DNA of 64,000 nt from Streptomyces mobaraensis NBRC 13819 = DSM 40847 (GTDB lineage Bacteria > Actinomycetota > Actinomycetes > Streptomycetales > Streptomycetaceae), in contig NZ_CP072827.1 of assembly GCF_017916255.1 (NCBI RefSeq), positions 4,055,501-4,119,500 of the forward strand. The letters run 5' to 3'. This document shows, piece by piece, positions 17,370-29,237 of this stretch. Position 1 is the stretch's first letter; each line of letters begins with the position of its first letter. The position numbers and the translations under genes were made by a program. Below the pieces are notes generated by a model. The model saw only the letters and a list, made by a program, of their open reading frames with translations, had not been told where the DNA came from and did no database searches.

Positions 17370-18569
17370 GTGAACGTTCTGGACATCGTGCTGCTGCTGG
17401 CCGCCGCCTGGTTCGCGGTCATCGGCTACCGCCAGGGGTTCGTGGTGGGCGTGCTCTCGGTGATCGGCTTCCTCGGCGGCGGGCTGGCCGCCCTCTACGC
17501 GCTGCCCGTGATCTGGGACAGCGCGACCGGGGACCGCACCCCGGGCACCCCGGCGGCCGTCGCGGCGGTGGTCATCGTGATCGTCTGCGCCTCGGTGGGC
17601 CAGGCCGCCACCACCCACCTGGGCAACCGGCTCCGCGGCCACATCACCTGGTCCCCGGCCCGCGCCCTGGACGCGACGGGCGGCGCGCTGGTCAACGTGG
17701 TGGCCATGCTGCTGGTCGCCTGGGTGATCGGCTCCGCCCTGGCGGGTACCTCGCTGCCGACGCTCGGCAAGCAGGTCCGTACCTCGAAGGTGCTGCTCGG
17801 CGTCGCCCGGGTGGTGCCCGCGGAGGCCAACACCTGGTTCGCGGACTTCAGCACGGCCCTGGCCCAGAACGGCTTCCCGCAGGTCTTCGCCCCCTTCTCG
17901 ACGGAGCCGATCACTTCCGTCCCGGCCCCCGACCCCGCGCTGTCGGGCAGCACCGTCGCCGCCGAGGCGCAGCGGAGCGTCGTGAAGGTGGTCGGCAACG
18001 CGCCGGGCTGCGGCAAGGTGCTGGAAGGCAGCGGCTTCGTGTTCGCCCCGCAGCGGGTGATGACCAACGCCCACGTCGTCGGCGGGGTGACGGACCCGAC
18101 GGTGCAGGTCGGCGGGCGCGGCCGGCTGCTCGACGCCAAGGTGGTGCTCTACGACTGGAAGCGCGACATCGCCGTCCTCCAGGTCCCCGGCCTGCGCGCC
18201 CCCGAGCTGCGCTTCGCCCGCGCGGAGGCGGAGAGCGGGATGAGCGCCATCGTCGCGGGCTTCCCGGAGAACGGCGCCTACGACGTCCGGTCCGCCCGGG
18301 TCCGCAGCCGCGTGGACGCCAATGGCCCCGACATCTACCACCGCGGTTACGTCCGGCGTGACGTCTACTCGCTGTACGCGACCGTGCGGCAGGGCAATTC
18401 CGGTGGCCCGCTGCTCACACCGGACGGACGGGTGTACGGCGTGGTCTTCGCCAAGTCACTCGACGACGCGGACACGGGGTACGCGCTGACGGCGGACGAG
18501 GTCCACGACGACGTCGTGGACGGGCGTACGGCCGTGGAGCGGGCCGACACCCAGGGGTGCGCCCTCTGA
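17370..18569 (+). CDS. MarP-family membrane serine protease
   Basis: This 399-residue protein has four predicted N-terminal transmembrane helices in a CvpA-like domain (residues 1-150). A periplasmic-side trypsin-like protease domain follows. Its catalytic triad is visible as His235 (MTNAHVVGG), Asp266 (KRDIAVL) and Ser344 (RQGNSGGP). Mycobacterial MarP is needed for acid and oxidative stress resistance and processes peptidoglycan hydrolases; the Streptomyces role is inferred from that. Two Cys flank the start of the protease domain and end of the protein (APGCGKV, TQGCAL), likely a disulphide. Confidence 0.93.
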   Translation: MNVLDIVLLLAAAWFAVIGYRQGFVVGVLSVIGFLGGGLAALYALPVIWDSATGDRTPGTPAAVAAVVIVIVCASVGQAATTHLGNRLRGHITWSPARALDATGGALVNVVAMLLVAWVIGSALAGTSLPTLGKQVRTSKVLLGVARVVPAEANTWFADFSTALAQNGFPQVFAPFSTEPITSVPAPDPALSGSTVAAEAQRSVVKVVGNAPGCGKVLEGSGFVFAPQRVMTNAHVVGGVTDPTVQVGGRGRLLDAKVVLYDWKRDIAVLQVPGLRAPELRFARAEAESGMSAIVAGFPENGAYDVRSARVRSRVDANGPDIYHRGYVRRDVYSLYATVRQGNSGGPLLTPDGRVYGVVFAKSLDDADTGYALTADEVHDDVVDGRTAVERADTQGCAL

Positions 18570-18657
18570 CGCGTGCCGTGGACGGCCGGTCCCGGGGGTG
18601 CCGCGGGGCGTGAAGGGAGCCGTGCGACCGCCGCGAGCCCCGTGACACGGGTGGTGG

Positions 18658-18675
18658 GCCGGGCGTAGGCCCGGC
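18658..18675. terminator. Short hairpin between convergent genes
   Basis: A 7-bp G/C stem (gccgggc / gcccggc) with 4-nt loop gtag lies between the MarP-like gene and the small leftward gene. It is weak but well placed. Confidence 0.4.
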
Positions 18676-18677
18676 GG

Positions 18678-18899
18678 TCAGCGCCCGCGAGGATGGCGCA
18701 GCCGCGCCGACACCCAGCGCGCGCGGCGCCGGATGATGCGCGGGATGCCGAGCTGGGGGTCCGTACCGTCCCCAGGCCGGAGGAGGCCGCCGTGCGGTCC
18801 CTCCACCCTCTCGGATGCTTCGGTCACCACAGTCACCGCGGCATCGTCATCGGCGCCGCGCTGCTGAGTCAGGTCGCGATGGTCGTGCGTCCAGCCCAT
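18678..18899 (-). CDS. Small hypothetical protein
   Basis: This protein of about 73 residues starts MGWTHDHRDLTQQR and ends in a very basic segment (PRIIRRRARWVSARLRHPRGR). I do not recognise a family. The mix of ordinary residues, the basic C-terminus and the fit between neighbours argue that it is real. I chose ATG 18899, preceded by ACAGGA. The frame extends to GTG 18965, which would add 22 residues. It may be cotranscribed with the alpha/beta hydrolase upstream of it. Confidence 0.5.
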   Translation of the reverse strand: MGWTHDHRDLTQQRGADDDAAVTVVTEASERVEGPHGGLLRPGDGTDPQLGIPRIIRRRARWVSARLRHPRGR

Positions 18900-19028
18900 A
18901 CCCGGTCCTGTGCCCGGGGTGGAAGGTCGGTAATCGCCGTCGGGGGAGGCATTTGGCCTATGCACGAGGCAATGACCGATCCTCGGCCACCTGTTCGATC
19001 CTCCGTTTCGGCGACCGCGGGCCCGTCC

Positions 19029-20027
19029 CTACCGGTCCGGCTCCGGGTCCTTCAGCCAGCCGATCAGTTCCGCCGAGAACGCGGCCGGGTCCTCCTCGTG
19101 CGGGAAGTGCCCGAGCCCGTCGAAGAGGCGCCAGCGGTACGGAGCCTCCACATACTCGCCCGAGCCCGCCGCGCTCCGGGTCCGCATCACCGGATCGAGC
19201 GACCCGTGGACGTGCAGCGTCGGAACGCGCACCGGTCGCTTCATCCGCCGGTTGAACTGGATGCCGTCCGGCCGCGCCATCGACCGCACCATCCACCGGT
19301 AGGGCTCGACCGAGCAGTGCGCCGTCGACGGGATCGTCATCGCGCGCCGGTACACGTCGACCGCCGCGTCCTCCGGCTGCCGCGGCCCGGACCAGTCCCG
19401 GATCAGCCGGCCGACCAGCGTCGCGTCGTCCGCGACCAGCCGGCGCTCCGGGATCCACGGCCGCTGGAAGCCCCAGACGTACGACCCGGCGGCGGTCTGC
19501 TGCGGGTCGGTGAGCATCGCCGAGCGCCACCGCCTCGGGTGCGGCATCGACGACACCACCAGCCGCCGCACCAACTGCGGCCGCATCACGGCCGCCGTCC
19601 ACGCCAGATAGCCGCCGAGGTCGTGGCCCACCAGGGCCGCGTCCGGCTCGCCGAGCGAGCGGACCACCCCGGTGATGTCCAGGGCGAGATTGGCCGGATC
19701 GTAGCCCCGGGGGGTGCGGTCGCTGCCGCCCACACCGCGCAGGTCCATCGCGACCGCCCGGAACCCGGCCTCCGCCAGTGCGGGGAGCTGGTTCCGCCAC
19801 GTCCACCAGAACTGCGGGAAACCGTGCAGCAGCAGCACCAGCGGCCCCTCGCCCATCTCGGCGATATGGAACCGCGCCCCGTTCGCCGCGACATCCCGGT
19901 GCGTCCACGGCCCGTCCGGGCGCACCACCACCGTCGGCGACGCGGCGGAGACCGCCGGCGCGGACGGGTCCGGGCCCTTGGCGGGTTCGGGAGACACGGG
20001 CGCTGCGGAGGTATCGGGCACCGTCAT
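19029..20027 (-). CDS. Alpha/beta hydrolase, epoxide-hydrolase-like
   Basis: This 332-residue alpha/beta-hydrolase has the oxyanion motif LLHGFPQFWWTW (HGxPxxW) and nucleophile Asp136 in LVGHDLGGY. The catalytic His is in DGLGHFPHEEDP. An Asp nucleophile together with the HGFPxxW motif is characteristic of epoxide hydrolases and haloalkane dehalogenases rather than Ser esterases; the substrate is unknown. The first ~35 residues are Pro/Ala-rich and probably disordered. The start overlaps the upstream holin-like gene by 4 bp, so the two are coupled. Confidence 0.92.
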   Translation of the reverse strand: MTVPDTSAAPVSPEPAKGPDPSAPAVSAASPTVVVRPDGPWTHRDVAANGARFHIAEMGEGPLVLLLHGFPQFWWTWRNQLPALAEAGFRAVAMDLRGVGGSDRTPRGYDPANLALDITGVVRSLGEPDAALVGHDLGGYLAWTAAVMRPQLVRRLVVSSMPHPRRWRSAMLTDPQQTAAGSYVWGFQRPWIPERRLVADDATLVGRLIRDWSGPRQPEDAAVDVYRRAMTIPSTAHCSVEPYRWMVRSMARPDGIQFNRRMKRPVRVPTLHVHGSLDPVMRTRSAAGSGEYVEAPYRWRLFDGLGHFPHEEDPAAFSAELIGWLKDPEPDR

Positions 20028-20482
20028 ACGGACGAGCGTGTCACAGATGCGTCCGCAGGGCGCGTGTCCGTCACGGGACGGGGGTGCGGCTTGACCGTGC
20101 TCAGGACGGCGGCCGTCTCCTTGGCCGACGCCATGGTCCGCTCCGGCTTGCTGATCTTCTTCAGCTTGTTGACGGCCAGCAGCCCCAGCAGCCCCGCGAG
20201 CACCAGGAACGCACCGCCCGTGATCAGGAACGACCAGGCGAGGCCGAGGCCCAGGTTGTGGATGCCGTACGCCGCCGCGAAGCTCAGCACCGGCAGCGAG
20301 AAGAGCGCCAGGGTCCCCGCCGCGGCGATCGCGCCGCCGCCCACGCCGACCCGCTTGGCGTCCTCCCGCAGTTCGGCCTTGGCCAGCGCGATCTCGTCGT
20401 GCACCAGCGCGGACAGCTCCGCGGTGGCCGTCGCCACCAGCTGGCCGAGGCTGCGTTCGGCACCGTCGTCGGCTGCGCTCAT
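20024..20482 (-). CDS. Phage-holin-family (DUF1469-like) membrane protein
   Basis: This 152-residue protein has an amphipathic N-terminal helix (LGQLVATATAELSALVHDEIALAKAELRED). Two transmembrane helices follow (about residues 48-72 and 79-103), then a basic disordered tail. This is the Actinobacteria holin-III/DUF1469 pattern. Despite the name, chromosomal members are not known lysis proteins and are more likely envelope proteins. It overlaps the downstream hydrolase gene by 4 bp. The next gene upstream, nhaA, runs in the same direction and ends 108 bp away. Confidence 0.88.
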   Translation of the reverse strand: MSAADDGAERSLGQLVATATAELSALVHDEIALAKAELREDAKRVGVGGGAIAAAGTLALFSLPVLSFAAAYGIHNLGLGLAWSFLITGGAFLVLAGLLGLLAVNKLKKISKPERTMASAKETAAVLSTVKPHPRPVTDTRPADASVTRSSV

Positions 20483-20590
20483 CGCTGCTCCCTCATCGTC
20501 GTCGCTCCCTCGTCTGCGCGTCCTCGGCGGCCCGAAACGGGTCCGCCTTGGGTGTTCCGCCCGTCTTCGGCGGTGGTGAGGACACTCAGA

Positions 20591-21988
20591 TCATGCCGGA
20601 CCATCGTCGCCGGTGGTGCGCCCGGAGGCGACTTCCGCCCGGCGGCGGTGCTCCGCGGCCTTCGCTTCGAGGATCGCCGCCATGCGCAGGTGGTACGCCG
20701 GGTCGTCCTGTTCGTAGATGTCCGGGATGCCGTCCTGGTCCTCGTCGCGGTCCTCCTCGGCGCAGAGCTTCTTGTACTTGTTGTCCCGGAGCTTCAGCAG
20801 AATGCTCGCGAGGACCGCGGCGATCAGCGAGCCCACCAGGACCGCCGCCTTGATCTCACCGCTCAGGACCGGATCGTCGCCGAAGGCCAGCTCACCGATG
20901 AGCAGGGAGACGGTGAAGCCGATGCCGGCCAGCGAGGCGACCGCGAGGACGTCGGGCCACTTCAGGTCCGGGTTCAGCTCGGCCCGGGTGAAGCGGGCCG
21001 CGAGCCAGGTGCCGCCGAAGACCCCGACGGCCTTGCCGAGCACGAGACCGAGTACGACACCCAGCGTCTCGGGCCTGCGGAAGATGTCGGAGAGCGCGCC
21101 GCCGGAGAGCGAGACGCCAGCGGAGAACAGGGCGAAGAGGGGTACGGCGAGTCCGGCCGACAACGGGCGTACGAGGTGCTCGATGTGCTCCCCCGGGGAG
21201 ACCCGCTCGCCGTCGTGCCGGTGGCAGCGGAGCATCAGCCCCATGGCGACACCGGCGATCGTCGCGTGGACCCCGCTGTTGTACATCAGCGCCCAGTTGA
21301 CGACGGCCAGCGGGACGTAGACGTACCAGCCGCGCACGCCCTTCCACAGCAGCAGCCGGAAGACCGCGAGGCCGAGTACAGCGAAGCCGAGGGCGACGAA
21401 GTTCAGCTGCGAGGTGAAGAAGACGGCAATGATCAGGATCGCGAAGAGGTCGTCGACGACCGCGAGGGTGAGCAGGAAGGCGCGCAGCGCGGACGGCAGG
21501 GCCGTGCCGATGACGGCGAGGACGGCGAGCGCGAAGGCGATGTCCGTGGCGGTGGGGACGGCCCAGCCCTGGAAGGAGCCGCCGCCGCTGCTCGCGACCG
21601 TGGTGTAGACGACGGCGGGGATCGCCATGCCGCAGAGGGCGGCGACCACCGGGAGGATGGCCGCCTTGGGGTCGCGGAGCTCTCCGGCGACCAGCTCGCG
21701 TTTGAGTTCGATGCCGGCGACGAAGAAGAAGACGGCCAGCAGTCCGTCCGCCGCCCAGTGCTGGACGGAGAGGTTCAGTCCGAGCGCGCCGGGCCCCAGG
21801 TGGAAGGTGCTTATGGACTCGTAGCTGTCCTTGATCGGGGTGTTCGCCCAGATCAGGGCCGCGACGGCGGCGGCGAGCAGGAGGACGCCGCCGACGGTCT
21901 CGGTGCGCAGCGCGTCCGCGAGGTGGTTCCGCTCGGGCAGCGGCAGCCGGCCGAGGAGGACGGAACGGTTCTTCTGGGGCGCGGCCAC
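20591..21988 (-). CDS. nhaA: Na+/H+ antiporter NhaA
   Basis: This 465-residue, 11-12-helix sodium/proton antiporter would export Na+ in exchange for protons. Family hallmarks are visible: ALIWANTP in helix 1, FFFVAGIELKRELVAGEL, the ion-binding PTATDIAFALAVLAVIG and LAVVDDLFAILIIAVFF (DD pair), and GIGFTVSLLIGELAF. The C-terminus is a charged tail (AEHRRRAEVASG). I start at GTG 21988, because AGGAGG lies seven bases upstream; the frame is open to 22033 but has no better ribosome site. Confidence 0.95.
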   Translation of the reverse strand: MAAPQKNRSVLLGRLPLPERNHLADALRTETVGGVLLLAAAVAALIWANTPIKDSYESISTFHLGPGALGLNLSVQHWAADGLLAVFFFVAGIELKRELVAGELRDPKAAILPVVAALCGMAIPAVVYTTVASSGGGSFQGWAVPTATDIAFALAVLAVIGTALPSALRAFLLTLAVVDDLFAILIIAVFFTSQLNFVALGFAVLGLAVFRLLLWKGVRGWYVYVPLAVVNWALMYNSGVHATIAGVAMGLMLRCHRHDGERVSPGEHIEHLVRPLSAGLAVPLFALFSAGVSLSGGALSDIFRRPETLGVVLGLVLGKAVGVFGGTWLAARFTRAELNPDLKWPDVLAVASLAGIGFTVSLLIGELAFGDDPVLSGEIKAAVLVGSLIAAVLASILLKLRDNKYKKLCAEEDRDEDQDGIPDIYEQDDPAYHLRMAAILEAKAAEHRRRAEVASGRTTGDDGPA

Positions 21989-22124
21989 GGTGGAGACCTC
22001 CTGGGGTCGATCGACGGACACACGTGGGGCCACGTGTGCCGAGTGCCGACCAGACTTCCCGGCGCGCCTGTGATTCTTGTCGAGATTTCTACGCGATGTG
22101 TCTTTACTTTAGCCCGAACAGGTG

Positions 22125-22155
22125 AAGGGCGCCCGGTTGTGTACCGAGCGCCCTT
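22125..22155 (-). terminator. Terminator of the acetyl-CoA synthetase gene
   Basis: A 13-bp stem (aagggcgcccggt / accgagcgccctt; the single mismatch is a G-U pair in the leftward transcript) with a 5-nt loop lies 23 bp after the acs stop. Confidence 0.75.
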
Positions 22156-22177
22156 ACACCGTGGATTTCCGGACGGA

Positions 22178-24154
<1,977 letters not shown>

Positions 24155-24213
24155 GACATCTCCCTTTCCCAGGGGGCTCGTTGCGTCCCGGGCATAGCTC
24201 ACCAGCCCGGGGC

Positions 24214-24232
24214 ACACCCTGACAAGGGGTGT
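24214..24232 (-). terminator. Weak hairpin after the SulP-carbonic anhydrase gene
   Basis: A 6-bp stem (acaccc / gggtgt) extended by a wobble pair, with a short loop, lies 57 bp after the leftward stop at 24289. Confidence 0.35.
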
Positions 24233-24288
24233 TGGCGATTGATTGGTGTAGACCTGTACCCGTCCGGGTGGCCGGCGGTCGTCCGAGG

Positions 24289-26508
24289 TCAGACGGCATC
24301 GAGCACCTCCGGGCGGACGGCGGCGAACGTGCGGGACCGCTGGTCCAGGACGTACGCCTGGGCCTCGCCCACATGGAAGTACATGCCCTGGAGGTGGAGC
24401 GTGCCTTCCGCCACCCGGCGGGCGACACAGGAGTGCGCCCGCAGGTGGTCGAGCTGCTGCATCACATTGACGAGGGCGAGCCGCTCGATGTCGTCCGCCA
24501 CGGGCCGGTCGGCGAGCGCCACCTCGCCGCGCCCGAGCCGCCCGATCCGCTGCATCCGGGCCAGACTCGGCCGTCCGTGCCGCAGCCAGCGGGCGAGCGG
24601 GGTCTCCGGACCCGCGACCGCGCCGGAACCGCCGGCCGGTGCCGGGCGGGCCGCCGGTGGACGAGGGTCGGTCTCCAGCAGCGCCTGCATCGCTCCGCAG
24701 CCCGAGTGCCCGCAGACGGTGATGCTCCCGACCCGCAGCACCTCGACGGCGTACTCCACCGCGGCGGCCACCGAGTCGCAGGAGGTGTCGGCACCCGGTG
24801 GGGGCATGAGGTTGCCGACGTTCCGCACGGTGAAGAGGTCGCCGGGGCCGCTCGATGTGATCATGCTCGTCACCAGGCGGGAGTCGGCGCAGGTCAGGAA
24901 GAGCTGGCTGGGGCTCTGCCCCTCCCGGGCGAGCCGCGCCAGCTCGTCGCGGACCAGTGGCGCGGTCTCCCGCTGGAACGCGCTCACCCCGCCGATCAGC
25001 TGCCGCCCGCCGGGACCCCCGACGGGCCCCGAGCCCGGCCGGGTGAAGCGGTGGTGGCGCCAGGACGTCCACGGCCGGAAGGCGGGGGACGCGATACCGG
25101 GTGGGGAAGCGAGGGCGGGACGGCGGCCGGCCCGCTCGGAGGGCTCCGACCGGTGCCGGTGCTCCGTCAGAACCCCTCGAGCGGTGGGCTCATGGCCTTC
25201 GGGCCGGTCCGGGCATCCGGATCCCTCGGCGTGGTCGCGTCGTCCCCCCGCCGTCGCACCGCTTGCGCGAGCGGACTTCCGCACCGCCATGACGACGGGC
25301 ACCACGGCCGCGACCGCCAGCCCCGGCACCACGCCGAACAGCGCGACGGCCGCGAAGGCGACTAGGTAGCCGATGCGGGCCGCGCGGTCGCGGGGGCGGT
25401 GGGCGTGCGCGTGCCGGGCCAGCCGCACACCGGCCGCCATGACCAGCGCCGAGAGCGCGACCAGGGGGACGCGCTCCAGAGCGGTCGCGAAGAGCACCGC
25501 CCCCAGGGGCACCCAGAGCCCGTACAGCGCCAACGAGGTGCGGGACACCGCCGGACGATCCCCGTCCGCCGGGCCGCCGGACGGGAGCGTGCCCCCTGTG
25601 ACCGGCAGACCTCCCAGCAGCCCGGAGACGGCGGTGGCCGCTCCTTGGCAGATCAGCTCCCGGTCCGGGCGCTCCGGCCGTCGGCCGCCGTCCTCCGGAG
25701 CGAGCGTCGCCATGCCGGCCACGAGCGCCACGCCCAACACGGCGGAGGCCACCGCGAGGACCGAACCGGATGGCAGCCCGGGCAGGGCCTGCGTCTCCCA
25801 CCCGGACAACTCCACCCGTGGCAGCGGCAGCCCCATGCTCGCGACAGTGACGACGGCGACCGCCGCGAGCGGCGCCGGTACGGCTTTCGCCCAGCGGCCG
25901 GCACGGCTCGGCAGCCTCCGCCACACGAGGAGGACGGCGACCGTGGCCGCCCCGACCAGCGCTCCCCTGAGCCAGGGGTGCGCCATATCCCCGGGCAGCG
26001 CCGCCAGATTCCGCAACGTGGACGCTTCGGTGCCCTCCACGCCCAGGACGCGGCGCAGTTGCCCCAGCGCGACCGTCACCCCGAGGCCGGCCAGCGCGCC
26101 GTGGACGAGTCCGGGGGCGACGACGGGTACGGCCCGCGCCACCCGCAGGGCGCCCAGGGCGACTTGCGCCAGACCGGCCAGCACGGTGATCGCGCAGGTC
26201 GCGCGCCAGCCGTACCGCTGGGTCAGCTCCGCCGTGACCGCCACCAAGGCGACGGCCGGACCGCTGGCCCGGAAGGGCGCCCGCCCCAGACCGGCCACCA
26301 CGAGACCGGCGACGGCCGCCGCGACCAGCCCTGCCCGCAGCGGTGCGCCCGCCGCCAGGGCGGTCCCCAGACAGAGCGGCGCGGCGGCCAGGGCCAAGGC
26401 GAGGGAACGGACCAGGTCCCACTGCCAGGCGGTGCGGCGTGGCCCGTCCGTGGCGTCGGTGGCCGGGCCCTGGGCGGGCCGGGGCGGATGGCTCGGCTGA
26501 ACGTGCAT
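24289..26508 (-). CDS. SulP-family anion transporter fused to beta-carbonic anhydrase
   Basis: This 739-residue fusion has two parts. Residues about 25-390 form a SulP/SLC26 transporter domain with 10-12 hydrophobic segments and family text such as [21 protein letters not shown]. Instead of the usual STAS domain, the C-terminal 215 residues are a beta-carbonic anhydrase. Its zinc ligands are in FLTCADSR (Cys, Asp) and [10 protein letters not shown] (His, Cys), and a family [21 protein letters not shown] end follows. Such fusions couple bicarbonate transport with CO2 hydration. I start at ATG 26508 ([11 protein letters not shown]); the open frame to 26667 runs through the promoter region. It is divergent from the lipoprotein gene. 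Confidence 0.92.
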   Translation of the reverse strand: MHVQPSHPPRPAQGPATDATDGPRRTAWQWDLVRSLALALAAAPLCLGTALAAGAPLRAGLVAAAVAGLVVAGLGRAPFRASGPAVALVAVTAELTQRYGWRATCAITVLAGLAQVALGALRVARAVPVVAPGLVHGALAGLGVTVALGQLRRVLGVEGTEASTLRNLAALPGDMAHPWLRGALVGAATVAVLLVWRRLPSRAGRWAKAVPAPLAAVAVVTVASMGLPLPRVELSGWETQALPGLPSGSVLAVASAVLGVALVAGMATLAPEDGGRRPERPDRELICQGAATAVSGLLGGLPVTGGTLPSGGPADGDRPAVSRTSLALYGLWVPLGAVLFATALERVPLVALSALVMAAGVRLARHAHAHRPRDRAARIGYLVAFAAVALFGVVPGLAVAAVVPVVMAVRKSARASGATAGGRRDHAEGSGCPDRPEGHEPTARGVLTEHRHRSEPSERAGRRPALASPPGIASPAFRPWTSWRHHRFTRPGSGPVGGPGGRQLIGGVSAFQRETAPLVRDELARLAREGQSPSQLFLTCADSRLVTSMITSSGPGDLFTVRNVGNLMPPPGADTSCDSVAAAVEYAVEVLRVGSITVCGHSGCGAMQALLETDPRPPAARPAPAGGSGAVAGPETPLARWLRHGRPSLARMQRIGRLGRGEVALADRPVADDIERLALVNVMQQLDHLRAHSCVARRVAEGTLHLQGMYFHVGEAQAYVLDQRSRTFAAVRPEVLDAV

Positions 26509-26655
26509 GTCGGTCCCGTCTTCATCGTCGGTGGCCGGCGGGAGCGCTCGGGCGGGAGGAGCGCAATGGCAACTCTCGGTAAACGAATCGTAATGCTGAG
26601 TAAAGGCCCGGGGGAAGGGGCAGACGGGGGTCAAGGAGGAGCTTCCTCCCATCAG

Positions 26656-26667
26656 GTGAATATTCAC
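26656..26667. promoter_or_regulatory. 12-bp palindrome in divergent promoter region
   Basis: gtgaatattcac is a perfect palindrome within the 275-bp gap between the divergent SulP-carbonic anhydrase and lipoprotein genes. This is the AT-richest part of that region, as expected for an operator or promoter. The regulator is unknown. Confidence 0.45.
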
Positions 26668-26783
26668 TTTTATCGGCTTGTCATACTTTTCTCTGTCCTT
26701 CGTCCATGCGAGGTTGACGGCGGCTCAGGGCGGCCGAACGCCCGTGAGGGGCCGGCCGAGCGGGTCGAAAGGTGAGGTGCCTG

Positions 26784-28163
26784 ATGGCGGCTGCATGGAG
26801 ATACACGTTGGGCGCGCTCGCCGCGCTGTCGCTGGCGACCGGGACCGCGGCCTGCTCCGGCACCGGCCCCCCGGAGCCGAGCGGCCCGCAGGCCGCCCCC
26901 GGGCCCAACACGGTCGAGCGCCCGGTCCGCCTCCTCGGCGACGGCTCCACCGCCGACACCGGCCCCCAGCCCCGGCAGCCGAAGCCCCGGCGGATGGCGT
27001 CCGGCGAGAAGCCGCCGCAGTTCGTCGTCTTCTCGTGGGACGGCGCGGGCGAGGACAGCCAGCGGTTGTTCTCGCACTTCCGCAAGGTCGGCAAGAAGTA
27101 CCACGCGACGATGACGTACTTCCTCAGCGGCGTGTACATGCTCCCCGAGGACAAACGCGCCCTCTACGAGCCGCCCCAACACGCCGCCGGGGCATCGGAC
27201 ATCGGCTTCAACGACGTCCGGGGTGTCCGCGACACCGTGGAGCAGCTCCGCGGGGCCTGGCTGGACGGCAGCGAGATCGGCACCCACTTCAACGGCCACT
27301 TCTGCGGCCGGGACAGGGGAGTGGGCACCTGGTCGCCGGCGGAGTGGAAGAGCGAGATCCGGCAGGCCGTGTCGTTCGTCCGCAACTGGAAGACCAACAC
27401 CGGGCTGAAGAACGAGCCCCCGCTGCCCTTCGATTACGCCAAGGAGCTGGTCGGCGGGCGCGCGCCCTGCCTGGAGGGGCAGCACAACCTCATCACCGCC
27501 GCGCGGTCGCTGGGCTTCCGCTACGACGCCAGCTCGGCCGGCGGCCGGCAGGTCTGGCCGTCGAAGCTCGGCGGCCTGTGGGACTTCCCGCTCCAGGACG
27601 TGCCCGTCCCCGGCCGGGGCTTCGAAACGCTGTCGATGGACTACAACTTCCTGGCGAACCAGTCGGGGACGACCAAGGGCGACCCCTCACGGCGCGAAGC
27701 CTGGGGGCGTCAGATGCGCGACGGGCTGCTGGCGGGCTTCGAGCGGGCGTATCACGGCAACCGCGCCCCCCTGTTCATCGGCGACCACTTCGAGTCCTGG
27801 AACGGCGGCATCTATATGAAGGCCGTCGAGAGCGTCATGGCCCGGATCTGCACCAAGGAGGGCGTGCGCTGCGTGTCCTTCAAACAGCTCGCCGACTGGC
27901 TGGACGCCCAGGACCCCGAAGTACTCGCCAAGCTGAGGCGGTTGGAGGTCGGTGAGGCGCCGAGGGGCGGCTGGGCCCACCTCGGTGACGCGCGGTCGTC
28001 CGGGCCCCGGCAGCCCACCCCGCACCTGCCCTCGTGGCACGCGCCGTCCTCGCAGGAGCCCTCGACGCACGAGCCGTACGAGAGCTCCCAGGGCGATGAC
28101 GAGGAGGAGGACGACAAGCCGATGCGGATCAGGCCGGTCCTGGTCAGGCCGGCTGCGGGGTAG
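26784..28163 (+). CDS. Polysaccharide-deacetylase-like secreted lipoprotein
   Basis: This 459-residue protein has a lipoprotein signal (WRYTLGALAALSLATGTAAC; Cys is the lipidation site). A NodB-like fold follows: FVVFSWDGAGEDS (the D of the usual TFDDG motif is present, the second D replaced), GSEIGTHFNGHFCG (HxxxH-like) and GDHFESW. The altered metal site suggests either a different substrate or no deacetylase activity. The C-terminus is a His/Pro/Ser/Glu-rich tail (about residues 395-459). I chose ATG 26784, with GAGGTG just upstream; an in-frame GTG at 26772 is also possible. It overlaps the convergent ATPase gene by 20 bp. Confidence 0.88.
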   Translation: MAAAWRYTLGALAALSLATGTAACSGTGPPEPSGPQAAPGPNTVERPVRLLGDGSTADTGPQPRQPKPRRMASGEKPPQFVVFSWDGAGEDSQRLFSHFRKVGKKYHATMTYFLSGVYMLPEDKRALYEPPQHAAGASDIGFNDVRGVRDTVEQLRGAWLDGSEIGTHFNGHFCGRDRGVGTWSPAEWKSEIRQAVSFVRNWKTNTGLKNEPPLPFDYAKELVGGRAPCLEGQHNLITAARSLGFRYDASSAGGRQVWPSKLGGLWDFPLQDVPVPGRGFETLSMDYNFLANQSGTTKGDPSRREAWGRQMRDGLLAGFERAYHGNRAPLFIGDHFESWNGGIYMKAVESVMARICTKEGVRCVSFKQLADWLDAQDPEVLAKLRRLEVGEAPRGGWAHLGDARSSGPRQPTPHLPSWHAPSSQEPSTHEPYESSQGDDEEEDDKPMRIRPVLVRPAAG

Positions 28164-29136
28164 CCGGCAGCCGCTCACCGAGTACGAAGGCGGGGTCGAC
28201 CTGGGCCGCCAGGTCGGCGCCCGTCTTCGCGTTGCCCCAGCTCTCGGCGTTCTTGAGGTGGAAGTGCACCATCTGACGGGTGTACCGGTGCCAGTCGCGC
28301 CGCTCGTAGGACGCGTCCGCCGCCTCGTGAAGGGCGGCCAGCGCCTGGTGGTTGGCCCCCTCGAGCAGCTCGAAGAGCGGCGGCCGGCCCTTCTCCATCG
28401 CCCGCACCCAGTCGGAGTGGCCGAAGGTGGTCAGCAGGTCGTCCCCGACCTCGTCCCGGAGGAAGTCCAAGTCGTCCTGGCCCTGCACCTTGTTCCCCAC
28501 CACCCTCAGGCAGATGCCGAAGTCCCGGGCGTACTCCTTGTACTGGCGGTAGACCGAGACCCCCTTGCGCGTGGGTTCCGCCACCAGGAACGTCATGTCG
28601 AAGCGGGTGAACATCCCCGAGGCGAAGGAGTCGCTGCCCGCCGTCATGTCGACCACGACGTACTCGCCCGGCCCGTCGACCAGGTGGTTGAGGCACAGCT
28701 CCACGGCTCCCACCTTGGAGTGGTAGCAGGCGACGCCCAGATCCGACTCGGTGAACGGGCCGGTGGCCATGAGACGTACGGACGTCCCCTCGTCGAGGCC
28801 GACCGTCCGCGCGCAGGCCGCGTAGACGGGGTTGTCCTCGTCGACGCGCAGCAGCCGGGAGCCCTCCCCGGGCGGGGTGGTCTTGATCATGGTGTCGGCG
28901 GAGGCGATCCGCGGGTTGGTGCCGCGGAGGTAGTCCTTGATCAGCGGCAGGTGCGCACCCATCGCGGGCAGGACGGCGGCCTCCGTCTCGTCCAGCCCGA
29001 GCGCAGCCCCCAAGTGCTGGTTGATGTCGGCGTCCACGGCGATGACCGGGACCCGGTGGGCGGCGAGCCGGCGGATGAACAACGAGGACAGCGTGGTCTT
29101 CCCGCTGCCGCCCTTGCCTACGAAAGCGATCTTCAT
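28144..29136 (-). CDS. CooC/MinD-like ATPase
   Basis: This 330-residue SIMIBI-class ATPase has Walker A GKGGSGKTTLSS (residues 7-18). Further motifs are AVDADINQHLG, VVVDMTAGSDSFASG (Walker B/switch II) and VVGNKVQGQDD. The ADINQHL and DMTAGSD elements resemble CooC and nitrogenase-iron-protein relatives that load metals or reset partner proteins. No carbon-monoxide dehydrogenase gene is nearby, so the partner is unknown. The start is ATG 29136; in-frame GTG and TTG codons lie 6 and 9 bp upstream. It is divergent from the Fic-like gene by 101 bp. Confidence 0.88.
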   Translation of the reverse strand: MKIAFVGKGGSGKTTLSSLFIRRLAAHRVPVIAVDADINQHLGAALGLDETEAAVLPAMGAHLPLIKDYLRGTNPRIASADTMIKTTPPGEGSRLLRVDEDNPVYAACARTVGLDEGTSVRLMATGPFTESDLGVACYHSKVGAVELCLNHLVDGPGEYVVVDMTAGSDSFASGMFTRFDMTFLVAEPTRKGVSVYRQYKEYARDFGICLRVVGNKVQGQDDLDFLRDEVGDDLLTTFGHSDWVRAMEKGRPPLFELLEGANHQALAALHEAADASYERRDWHRYTRQMVHFHLKNAESWGNAKTGADLAAQVDPAFVLGERLPATPQPA

Positions 29137-29237
29137 GTTCACCAAGAGTAGGTGCGAGGGTGCGTGGAGTGAGAGCGGTGAGTGAAGAAGACCACTCCTT
29201 CGGGGGGTGTAAGGCGGAAGTGCGTAGTGTCGTACTC

